64,000 bases of DNA. Origin: Eubacteriales bacterium (GTDB lineage: Bacteria > Bacillota > Clostridia > Lachnospirales > Lachnospiraceae). The position numbers and the translations under genes are program-made. The notes under the pieces are model-generated. The model was not told where the DNA came from. It was given only the letters and a program-made list of their open reading frames with translations, and made no database searches. Of this stretch, positions 26,776 through 34,483 are shown piece by piece (the first letter of the stretch is position 1; each line of letters starts with the position of its first letter). The stretch covers positions 1 to 64,000 of the forward strand of contig JAUNGT010000007.1 in NCBI GenBank assembly GCA_030524455.1. Direction: 5' to 3'.

Positions 26776-27723
26776 ATGCGATATGAATTTGCCCCGCTGG
26801 AGGGGATCACAGGATATATATACCGGAACGCCCATCAGGCGTTTTTTCCGTCCATGGACGCGTACTACACGCCCTTTCTGACGCCGAAGAAGGGAAAGGG
26901 CTTTACGGCGCGGGAAAAAAACGACATTGCGGCAGAGCACAACCGGGGAATCCGGGTGATCCCGCAGCTTTTGACGAACCGGCCGGAGGGCTTTCTGGCG
27001 GCGGCTGAGCGGCTTGCAGAGCAGGGCTTTTCGGAGGTCAACCTAAACCTTGGCTGTCCCTCCGGCACGGTGGCGGCCAAGAAAAAGGGCGCGGCCTTTT
27101 TGGGAGAGCCGGAGGAGCTGGACCGTTTTCTGGAAGCGGTTTTTAGGGACTGCCCGCTGGAGATTTCCGTAAAGACCCGGATCGGCGTGGAGGCTCCGGA
27201 AGAATTTGACCGGCTTTTGCCGATCTTTAACCGCTATCCCATCAAACAGCTGACGATTCATCCCCGGGTGCTGCGGGATTTTTACAAAAACAGCCCGCGG
27301 CTGGAGGTCTTTGCGCGGGCCCAGGCGGAGAGCGAAAATCCAGTCTGCTACAACGGCGACCTGTTTTGCCGGGCGGATGTGGAGCGGTTTTCGGCACAAT
27401 TTCCCGAAACGGACTGTCTCATGCTCGGCCGGGGAATGCTGATCAATCCGATGCTGGTTGAAAATCTGCGGGAAAACAGCCGCCCGGAGGTGAGCCGGAT
27501 CCGGGCCTTTTACGGGAGGCTTGCGGAAGATTACCGGGAGGTATTGTCCGGGGAGCGGGACGTTTTATTTAAGCTAAAGGAGCTCTGGTCCTGGCAGGGA
27601 CAGCTCTTTGAGGGCGCGGAGAAGCATTTGAAAAGGCTCTGCAAGACCCAGAGCCTTGCGGAATACCAGGCCGCAGCGGAGGCGCTTTTTGCGGAATGCC
27701 CGGTGAAGGAAAAGCTGCCGTAA
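26776..27723 (+). CDS. tRNA-dihydrouridine synthase
   Basis: 315-residue FMN enzyme reducing uridines in tRNA. TIM-barrel start PLEGITG, catalytic Cys94 in NLNLGCPSG, the KTRIGV strand, LTIHPR, and the phosphate loop YNGDLF with MLGRGML. It begins three bases after the hemW stop, so it is the third gene of the operon. The exact Dus class (A, B or C) is not assigned. Confidence 0.92.
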   Translation: MRYEFAPLEGITGYIYRNAHQAFFPSMDAYYTPFLTPKKGKGFTAREKNDIAAEHNRGIRVIPQLLTNRPEGFLAAAERLAEQGFSEVNLNLGCPSGTVAAKKKGAAFLGEPEELDRFLEAVFRDCPLEISVKTRIGVEAPEEFDRLLPIFNRYPIKQLTIHPRVLRDFYKNSPRLEVFARAQAESENPVCYNGDLFCRADVERFSAQFPETDCLMLGRGMLINPMLVENLRENSRPEVSRIRAFYGRLAEDYREVLSGERDVLFKLKELWSWQGQLFEGAEKHLKRLCKTQSLAEYQAAAEALFAECPVKEKLP

Positions 27724-27729
27724 AGCCTT

Positions 27730-27756
27730 GTTACCGGTCACGGAGTGAGCGGTAAC
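27730..27756. repeat. R3 hairpin, copy 1
   Basis: 27 bases: GTTACCG / CGGTAAC outer stem and TCAC / GTGA inner stem around GGA. It lies between the convergent dus and tmcAL genes and may also stop transcription, but it has no T-run. The copy at 57784 has the sixth stem pair changed on both arms. Confidence 0.7.
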
Positions 27757-27765
27757 AGGCAGGAA

Positions 27766-29145
27766 TCAGGCGTTGTCCCGCACCACAATGATCTCCCGGG
27801 AAAATTCGTGGACCGGCGGCTGTCCGCTTTTGGCGGAGCGCGCCAGACTGCACAGGTTTGCGGCCAGCACGTCCTTTTCAAAGAGGGAGAGCCCCAGAGG
27901 GGAGAGCAGCCGGCGGGCGTTTGCGGGCTTTGACAGGAGCGGGACGGAGGCATTTTTTTTCAGGGCGGAGAGCAGGGGAGCGGCGGAGGAACGAAAGCCC
28001 AGAAGCCGGGCATAGGGGACATAATCCTCCCTTCGCGCCTGTAAAAGCAGCTCCGCCGGGACCGACAGCAGGATGCGGCACAGCGCGCGGCTGATTCGGC
28101 TGTAGGTGATCTCCTTTGTCTTAAGGCGGGCGCACAGCTCCTCCCAGCCGCCGGGAAACAGGCGGCATGCTTCCAGCTTATCCGCCAGCTCCCGGCTGAT
28201 GTCCGCGCAGCGGGCAAATTCACCCGGCGCAGCGGTCAGGAGACGGTAGCGAAGCTCCCGATTGAGATCCTCCGGAAACAGCAGCCCGTCTTGGAGAAGA
28301 AGGCCTTCCCAGAGCGGCAGCAGGGAAGCCGGAACGGCGTCCCGGAGAAAGTCGGGCAGGATTTCCCCTGCGCCCGTCTGCCCGTCTGCCTGTCTGTCAG
28401 CCTGTCTGTCGGCCTGTCTGTCAGCTACAGGAAGTCTGCGGCGCAGCCCTTCCCGGATTCCCTTTGCGGAAAAAAGAGGGATGTTTTCCGGCCCGGCATC
28501 GCAGCGGCCTGCTTCGTCACTTTGAGGGGCCGTGTCATGATAACCGGCCCCCTCCCGCCGGATCGTGACGGGACGAATGGCGCTTTTGCGGCGCAGGAGG
28601 GCCAGCGTGTATTCCAGGCCCAGCAGGTTGTTCGGGGCGGAAAAAAGGCGCTCCGTGTCCTCTGCTTCGGGGACGGTGACGCCGGGCAGGCCGGACAGGG
28701 CCGACAGGGCCCGGGAACGGGCCGCCGGGAAGGAGAGACCGCTGCGCAGCCCCTCCTGCAGCCGGGCGGAGAAGGCGGCGGGTTCCTGTGCCAGCGCGGC
28801 CGCCGCTTTCTGAAAGAGCCCGACGGAACCGGCCTCGCTGCCAAAGCACAGGCTGTCCACGACGCCCAGCCGGTCCAGAAGGGCTGCGCCGGCTGCCGCA
28901 AAATCCCCGGCGCTTCCCGTTGCAAAACAGACCGGCAGCTCCAGCACCAGATCTGCGCCGCAAAACAGGGCCATCCGCGCCCGGTCGTATTTGTCCAGCA
29001 GAGCGGGCGCGCCGCGCTGCACAAAGCTGCCGCTCATGACGGCGATGATATAGTCCGCCCCGGTAAGCTGCCTCGCCTGTTGGATGTGATAGGCATGGCC
29101 GTTGTGAAAGGGGTTATATTCTGCGATGATTCCGGTTACCTTCAT
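27766..29145 (-). CDS. tmcAL: tRNA(Met) cytidine acetate ligase TmcAL
   Basis: Forms N4-acetylcytidine at the wobble base of elongator tRNA-Met from acetate and ATP. Nucleotidyltransferase-fold start GIIAEYNPFHNGHAYH with HNGH at 14-17, then VMSGSFVQRGAPALLDKY and ELPVCFATGSAGDFA. 459 residues is long for the family (about 380-430), partly because of a tandem ADRQ insertion (nucleotides about 28379-28430). ATG at 29145 is preferred; AGGAG lies about 13 bases upstream and a TTG at 29169 has no RBS. Confidence 0.9.
   Translation of the reverse strand: MKVTGIIAEYNPFHNGHAYHIQQARQLTGADYIIAVMSGSFVQRGAPALLDKYDRARMALFCGADLVLELPVCFATGSAGDFAAAGAALLDRLGVVDSLCFGSEAGSVGLFQKAAAALAQEPAAFSARLQEGLRSGLSFPAARSRALSALSGLPGVTVPEAEDTERLFSAPNNLLGLEYTLALLRRKSAIRPVTIRREGAGYHDTAPQSDEAGRCDAGPENIPLFSAKGIREGLRRRLPVADRQADRQADRQADGQTGAGEILPDFLRDAVPASLLPLWEGLLLQDGLLFPEDLNRELRYRLLTAAPGEFARCADISRELADKLEACRLFPGGWEELCARLKTKEITYSRISRALCRILLSVPAELLLQARREDYVPYARLLGFRSSAAPLLSALKKNASVPLLSKPANARRLLSPLGLSLFEKDVLAANLCSLARSAKSGQPPVHEFSREIIVVRDNA
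28379..28430 (-). repeat. in-frame 12-bp tandem repeat in tmcAL
   Basis: About four copies of a 12-bp unit rich in CTGT, encoding (ADRQ)n and a diverged ADGQ unit. The unit is a multiple of three, so changes in copy number keep the frame. Confidence 0.8.
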
Positions 29146-29238
29146 AAATTCTGAAATGCTCCTGAACAAAATATTATGATACGTCTCAGTATAGCACAGG
29201 GGGAGAAAGAAGGACAGGTGAAAAATGGTCGGCGAAAC

Positions 29239-29267
29239 TTGACAAGGGGAGGAAAGGAATATATGAT
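29239..29267 (+). promoter_or_regulatory. sigma-A promoter of the LacI gene
   Basis: TTGACA, 17 bases, TATGAT, 43 bases before the start codon. Confidence 0.83.
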
Positions 29268-29309
29268 GGTAAAAAAGGGCGTAATCGGTTTCAAAAAGGG
29301 GAAAATGTC

Positions 29310-30377
29310 ATGCAGGGTATAAAAAATAGCGATAACAATGCAAAAACAGTCACAATATACGATATAGCGAAGGAAGCCGGCGTTTCGCCTGCAACCGTTT
29401 CCAGAGTCATCACCAACAGTGCCAATGTGCGCAGGGAGAAGAAGGCAAAGGTGATGGAGTTGGTGGAGAAGTATAATTTCAAGCCAAACGCCCTGGCGCG
29501 GGGACTTGCCGACACGAAAAGCAAGGTGATCGGGATTTTGGCGGCGGATGTGCGCAACCCTTATTATGCGGAGCTTTTTGTGGCCTGCGAGCAGGCGGCG
29601 GCCAAGGCGGGCTATTCCGTGCTGCTGTTCAATTTTCTGAGCGAGCCCAGGCTGGAGGAAAAGATGCTGGAAAAGCTGCAGGAGCAGCGGGTGGACGCCA
29701 TCATCCAGATGGGCGGGCGCGTGGACGATCTGGTTTCCAACATGGACTATGTGGAAAAGATCAACCAGGCCATGGCGACCGTGCCGGTCGTGGTGACCGG
29801 AAAGCTGGAGGGCAGCAGCTGCCACATGGTGCGCATCGACAGCTTAAAGGCCATGGATCTTCTGATGAACCACCTGATTTCGCTGGGGCATCGGCGGATC
29901 GCTTTTCTGGGCGGTACGCTGAGCGTGCTTTCCACCTATGAAAAGCTGCTGCGCTACAAGCAGGTGCTCAAGGAACACGGGATTCCCTATGACCCGAGGC
30001 TTGTCATGGAGGGAGGCTCCTACAACTCCGAGAGCGGTTATGAGCTGATGGACCGGCTGTTTGAGAAGGGAGTCAGCTTCACGGCGGTGGTGGCGATCAA
30101 TGATTTTGCGGCGGCGGGGGCGATGCGGAGCATCCTGGAAAGGGGCTATCGGATCCCGGAGGATATTTCGCTGGTCAGCTATGACAATACCTACATTTCA
30201 CAGCTCATGATCCCGAGACTGACAAGCATCGACTACGATTACGACGAATTTGGCCAGGAGCTGGTGGAAACGGCCATCAATGCCATCGAGGGCAGGGAAA
30301 CGCCATTGCTGAAAACCGTGACGCCGGTGCTGGTGGAGCGCGAGAGCAGCGGCAGGGTCCGGACCGGGCCGCTTTAG
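29310..30377 (+). CDS. LacI family transcriptional regulator
   Basis: 355 residues. N-terminal HTH at about 15-35 (TIYDIAKEAGVSPATVSRVI) with hinge helix KPNALARGLA, then a periplasmic-binding-protein-like sugar-sensing domain (VIGILAADVRNPYYAELF, AVVAINDFAAAGAMR). It is followed by its own terminator and then the sugar importer operon, whose promoter carries three GGTTGCA repeats, the probable operators. The ligand is unknown, likely a galactosyl oligosaccharide product. Confidence 0.93.
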   Translation: MQGIKNSDNNAKTVTIYDIAKEAGVSPATVSRVITNSANVRREKKAKVMELVEKYNFKPNALARGLADTKSKVIGILAADVRNPYYAELFVACEQAAAKAGYSVLLFNFLSEPRLEEKMLEKLQEQRVDAIIQMGGRVDDLVSNMDYVEKINQAMATVPVVVTGKLEGSSCHMVRIDSLKAMDLLMNHLISLGHRRIAFLGGTLSVLSTYEKLLRYKQVLKEHGIPYDPRLVMEGGSYNSESGYELMDRLFEKGVSFTAVVAINDFAAAGAMRSILERGYRIPEDISLVSYDNTYISQLMIPRLTSIDYDYDEFGQELVETAINAIEGRETPLLKTVTPVLVERESSGRVRTGPL

Positions 30378-30398
30378 AGAATATTTGGATTCGGATGG

Positions 30399-30440
30399 AT
30401 CCGGCAGGCTTATTTGAAAGAAAGCCTGCCGGATTTTTTT
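30399..30440 (+). terminator. terminator of the LacI gene
   Basis: ATCCGGCAGGCTT / AAGCCTGCCGGAT perfect stem with a T-run. R2 copy 2 begins at the next base. Confidence 0.92.
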
Positions 30441-30496
30441 GTGCGATACGCCCAGCAAGCGGCTGCCGTGCTTGCACGAGCAGCCATTTGCTGGGC
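30441..30496 (+). repeat. R2 repeat, copy 2
   Basis: 56 bases beginning GTGCGATACGCCC. Three nested stems: GCCCAGCAA/TTGCTGGGC, GGCTGC/GCAGCC, GTGC/GCAC. Similarity to copy 3 continues weakly to about 30580 (AGAGG.., TTTTGAC, CCGCA.TCAT, GCGGAAAAT), so the full element may exceed 100 bases. No gene is seen in 30378-30758. Confidence 0.78.
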
Positions 30497-30651
30497 AAAA
30501 AGAGAGGACAGATTTTGACAACTGATACCGCATTCATGCGCACGGATTCTGAAACAGCCCGGCGCGGGAGAAAACGGCGGAAAATATTTTGAGATCTGAC
30601 ATAATACACAAAAATGATATGTAAAAACTGTGGAAAAGTCCAAAACTGTAT

Positions 30652-30720
30652 CGGTTGCACAAATTGAGGTTGCAAAACCTTGTGTATGGTGCTATTATAC
30701 AAACATGAAAGCGGTTGCAA
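30652..30720 (+). promoter_or_regulatory. importer promoter with three LacI-type operator repeats
   Basis: Promoter TTGCAA (30670-30675), 17 bases, TATTAT (30693-30698). Direct repeats GGTTGCA start at 30653, 30668 and 30713: one upstream, one overlapping the -35 box, and one just after the expected start site. This is a typical repressor layout for the LacI protein encoded next door. Confidence 0.7.
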
Positions 30721-30758
30721 GATTGGAACCGACAAGAACAAGAGAGTGAGGTTAAATT

Positions 30759-31691
30759 ATGAAAAAGAGAAAGAGCGACTTAACCTTTTTCCAGAAGGTG
30801 AAACGCCATCGCACACTGCTTTTGATGTGTACGCCGGCGGTACTGTTCTTCTTTGCCTTCAACTATGTGCCCCTTCCGGGTATCTATGTGGCGTTCGTGA
30901 AGTTTAACTACCGGAAAGGTATTTTCGGCAGCAAGTTTGTCGGCCTGGACAACTTCGAGTTCCTGATGAGCTCCGGAAAGCTCCTGGAGCTGACGCGCAA
31001 CACAATCCTGTACAATCTGGCCTTTATCATTTTGGGCAATCTGCTGGCGGTGTTCGTGGCGATTTTGTTAAACGAGATGCGCAGCAAGTGGTTCAAGAAG
31101 GTTTCCCAGACAATCATGTTCCTGCCTTACTTTATTTCACAGGTTCTGGTCGGCATTCTGGTGTTTAACCTGCTGAACTATGACACGGGTTTCATCAACA
31201 GCATCCTGACGAGCATGGGGATGGAACGGTGGCAGCCGTACTCGGATCCGAGCGTTTGGCCTGTACTGATGGTAATCATCTACCTCTGGCAGCAGACGGG
31301 ATACCAGTCGGTGGTTTACTTCGCGGCAATCATGGGCATTGACGGTGAGATGATGGAGGCGGCCAAGGTGGATGGCGCAAACGGTTTCCAGAGGATCCGC
31401 TACATTATTCTTCCCTCTCTGAAGCCTACCGTGATCATCCTGCTCCTGTTCGCACTGGGCGGCATTGTAAAGGGTAACTTCGGTTTGTTCTACAACATCG
31501 TCGGCACCAACCCGATCCTGTACGGCACTACGGACATCATCGAGACCTATGTGTACCGCGCGACTATGACGGACTTCAACTTCTCCACGGCGTCCGCCGT
31601 CGGCCTGTATCAGTCGGTGATCGGATTTATCATCGTCATGACGGTCAACTACATTGTGAAAAAGATAGAACCGGATTATTCCCTGTTCTAA
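30759..31691 (+). CDS. sugar ABC transporter permease, LplB type
   Basis: 310-residue inner-membrane permease of the CUT1/Lpl class importing oligosaccharides. About six membrane helices. The EAA-type cytoplasmic loop is MEAAKVDGANGFQRIRYIILPSL, which docks an ATPase. The N-terminus (FNYVPLPGIYVAFVKFNYRKG) is typical of the LplB/YtcP partner family. First gene of the importer operon; no ATPase gene is present, so a shared MsmK-type ATPase elsewhere is expected. Confidence 0.94.
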   Translation: MKKRKSDLTFFQKVKRHRTLLLMCTPAVLFFFAFNYVPLPGIYVAFVKFNYRKGIFGSKFVGLDNFEFLMSSGKLLELTRNTILYNLAFIILGNLLAVFVAILLNEMRSKWFKKVSQTIMFLPYFISQVLVGILVFNLLNYDTGFINSILTSMGMERWQPYSDPSVWPVLMVIIYLWQQTGYQSVVYFAAIMGIDGEMMEAAKVDGANGFQRIRYIILPSLKPTVIILLLFALGGIVKGNFGLFYNIVGTNPILYGTTDIIETYVYRATMTDFNFSTASAVGLYQSVIGFIIVMTVNYIVKKIEPDYSLF

Positions 31692-31712
31692 TCGAAAGCG
31701 GAGGTTAAAATC

Positions 31713-32639
31713 ATGGCAAAAAAAGTAGATAAAGATATGATGGAATCCGGCGCGAAGGTGAGGCTGGGTACATCGGATAAGGTCATCCGGGGCTTCGGCT
31801 ATGTATTTATGACAATATACGCGGTTTGCTGTATCATCCCCTTTCTGATCATCATCGGAACCTCTTTCACCAGCGAGGCGACGATCCGGGCGGAGGGTGT
31901 GCAGATTATCCCCAAGGACTTCACTCTGAAGGCCTATGACATGGTAACCAAGAGCGGCGGTATCTGGTGGTCCTACCTCCTGACGATTGTCCTGACGGTG
32001 GTGGGAACCCTGGTGGGCCTGGCGATCATTTCCATGACCGGCTACGCCCTGCAGAGAAGGGATTTCCATTTCAGAAATGCGATTTCCTTCTATGTATACT
32101 TTACCAGCCTGTTTTCCGCGGGCCTGGCTCCTTACTACCTGGTGATGGTGCAGTGGTATCACTTGAAGGACAATTATCTGGCAGTGCTTATGCCGCTTCT
32201 GATGACACCCTGGCTGATCATCCTGATGAAAAACTTTGTGAAAGCGATCCCGCATGAGATCACCGAGTCCGGCAAGATCGACGGCGCGGGCGACATGAAG
32301 ATTTTCACGGCGCTGATCCTTCCCATGCTGAAGCCGGCGCTGGCGACCATCGGCCTGTTTCTGGCCCTGGGCTACTGGAACGAGTGGTATCAGTCCTCCC
32401 TGTTCTTAAGCTCCAAGGTGGATATCAAGCCTTTGCAGTACACACTGTACGAGATCGTCAACAAGACGGACGCGCTGAAAAACTCCGTGGCCGGACAGTT
32501 CATCAACCTGGCGGACATTCCGCAGGAGTCCGTAAAGATGGCAAACGCCGTTTTGGCAACCGGTCCTATCGTCCTTCTGTATCCTTTCGTACAGAAATAT
32601 TTCATCAGCGGCATCACCGTAGGCGCGGTGAAGGGCTGA
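31713..32639 (+). CDS. sugar ABC transporter permease, LplC/YtcP type
   Basis: 308-residue second permease of the heterodimer, about six membrane helices. The EAA loop is ESGKIDGAGDMKIFTALILPM. The N-terminal extension (KVRLGTSDKVIRGFGYVFMTIYAVCC) and the long periplasmic segment near FINLADIPQESVKMANAVLAT are typical of LplC-like permeases. It starts 21 bases after the first permease behind GCGGAGG. Confidence 0.94.
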   Translation: MAKKVDKDMMESGAKVRLGTSDKVIRGFGYVFMTIYAVCCIIPFLIIIGTSFTSEATIRAEGVQIIPKDFTLKAYDMVTKSGGIWWSYLLTIVLTVVGTLVGLAIISMTGYALQRRDFHFRNAISFYVYFTSLFSAGLAPYYLVMVQWYHLKDNYLAVLMPLLMTPWLIILMKNFVKAIPHEITESGKIDGAGDMKIFTALILPMLKPALATIGLFLALGYWNEWYQSSLFLSSKVDIKPLQYTLYEIVNKTDALKNSVAGQFINLADIPQESVKMANAVLATGPIVLLYPFVQKYFISGITVGAVKG

Positions 32640-32717
32640 TGCAGCGAAACATACGAAACGATTATTAACCCGCAAGACGGGAGAATAATAAAACAATTTC
32701 ATGAATGGAGGTTTTTT

Positions 32718-34400
32718 ATGAAAAAGAAAGTACTTGCGCTCTTCCTGGCAACGACTATGGTAGCCGGCATGGCAGCCTGCGGAAGCAGCTCTTCCGACAC
32801 CGCTGCGACGACGGGCAATGACAGCGCGGCAGCCAGCGAGGAGGCTCCTGCGGATGACGCAGCTTCCAGCGACAGCGCTTCCACGGGCGACGCCTGGGAT
32901 GCCTGGTCTGACATCGACACATCCGAGCATGTGGTGATCAACTACATGACCACCGGCGACAAGCCCTCCGGCGAGCTTCTGGCTACCACCGAGGCTGCCC
33001 TGGCTGAGTTAAACGACATCCTCACCGAGAAGATCAACGCGGAGCTGCAGATTTACTACATCTCCTGGACCGATTATCTTTCCAACTACAACCTGACCCT
33101 GGCGCAGATGGACGGTTCCGTTGACCTGGTAGGTACCGCTTCCGACTGGCTGGATGCATGGCCCAACGCGAAGAACGGCGCATTCCTGGAGCTGTCCGAG
33201 GAGATGCTGCAGACCTACGCGCCCAAGACCTGGGCAAGCGTTTCCCCGGAGCACTGGGAGCTGTGCAAATATGACGGCGAGATCTATCTGATGCCCGAGG
33301 ACAATTACGCACAGTGGACCAACCACGGCTACATCTACCGTCTGGACTGGGCGAAGGCTGCAGGCCTGGCGGACGGCGTACAGAGCTGGGAGGATATGAC
33401 CACTTACTTTAAGTATGTGAAGGAAACCTATCCCGACATCATCCCCTGGGATTCCGACGGAACACAGTATGCGACGATGGCAGGCGGTTGGATCGCTTCC
33501 CATTCCGATTATGTTTCCATCGACGGCATTAATGCTGCTGCAATGTGGGGCGGCACCAGAGACGACCTGTACACCGTTTACTCTCCTTATGTGACCGACA
33601 CCGACTCTCTGGTAGAGTTCGCGAAGATGATGAAGGAGTGGGATGAGATCGGCGTATGGCAGACCGACGTGCTCAACAACACCGCTTCCACCAACCGTGA
33701 CGATTACCGTGTGGGCAAGGTTGCCGCAGAGCAGCATCACACCCAGACCTGGACGGATCTGGTAAGCCATACCTCCCAGAACACGATTTACCAGGATGAT
33801 CCCGAGGCGGAATCCGGCTTCTTCTACTTCGGACAGGAGACCGGCAATGTGACCGCTCTGAACATCACTCACGGCGCTATGGCAGTTTCCGCAGGCTCCG
33901 CAAAGCCGGAGAGAGCGCTGATGGTTTATGACATGATCCGTAACGACGAGCAGTGCTACCGCCTGCTGTGCTACGGCCAGGAGGGCGTATCCTGGGAGAT
34001 GACCGACGACGGCATGAGAGCAACTCCCGAGGGCTACAATGCGGATACCCAGAACGTAAACGGCGTGACCAACTTCTGGTGGGGCAGAAACGACGATCTG
34101 GAAGTGAGAGCTGCCGACAGAGACTGGGATAAGATCGATGCTCTGTATGCAGAGTATGACGGCATCAAGATCGACTACCCTTACGGTCAGTTTATCCTGA
34201 ACAACGACAGCATTCAGTCCTACATCGCCAATATTAACGAGGTTACGACCAACTACTTAAAGCAGATCGCATTCGGTAAGTATTCCGGCACTGCAGAGGA
34301 GATCGTTGCTGAGTTCCAGCAGGCTCTGAAGGACGCTGGTATCGACACTGTTACCGAGGAGATCCAGAGACAGGTCGACGAGGTTTACGGCGCAGAATAA
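32718..34400 (+). CDS. extracellular sugar-binding lipoprotein, LplA type
   Basis: 560-residue solute-binding protein of the Lpl importer. Signal peptide with lipobox ending AGMAAC (lipid-modified Cys21), then a Ser/Ala/Asp-rich linker to about residue 60. The mature domain and the C-terminal part (DUF3502-like, from about 420) fit long oligosaccharide-binding proteins of Lachnospiraceae. Lgt, encoded at 20017, would lipidate it. Codon use is unusually biased toward C-ending codons, as for a highly expressed gene. Confidence 0.93.
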   Translation: MKKKVLALFLATTMVAGMAACGSSSSDTAATTGNDSAAASEEAPADDAASSDSASTGDAWDAWSDIDTSEHVVINYMTTGDKPSGELLATTEAALAELNDILTEKINAELQIYYISWTDYLSNYNLTLAQMDGSVDLVGTASDWLDAWPNAKNGAFLELSEEMLQTYAPKTWASVSPEHWELCKYDGEIYLMPEDNYAQWTNHGYIYRLDWAKAAGLADGVQSWEDMTTYFKYVKETYPDIIPWDSDGTQYATMAGGWIASHSDYVSIDGINAAAMWGGTRDDLYTVYSPYVTDTDSLVEFAKMMKEWDEIGVWQTDVLNNTASTNRDDYRVGKVAAEQHHTQTWTDLVSHTSQNTIYQDDPEAESGFFYFGQETGNVTALNITHGAMAVSAGSAKPERALMVYDMIRNDEQCYRLLCYGQEGVSWEMTDDGMRATPEGYNADTQNVNGVTNFWWGRNDDLEVRAADRDWDKIDALYAEYDGIKIDYPYGQFILNNDSIQSYIANINEVTTNYLKQIAFGKYSGTAEEIVAEFQQALKDAGIDTVTEEIQRQVDEVYGAE

Positions 34401-34415
34401 TATGAAAATGAAGAA

Positions 34416-34449
34416 GGGGCACAGGCTTAAAAAGCCCGTGCCCTTTTTT
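34416..34449 (+). terminator. terminator of the importer operon
   Basis: GGGCACAGGCTT / AGCCCGTGCCC hairpin with one mismatch and a run of six T. It leaves only about 34 bases before the next gene. Confidence 0.9.
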
Positions 34450-34483
34450 CATGATTTAAACGAAAATTTTATGGGATGAGGGA

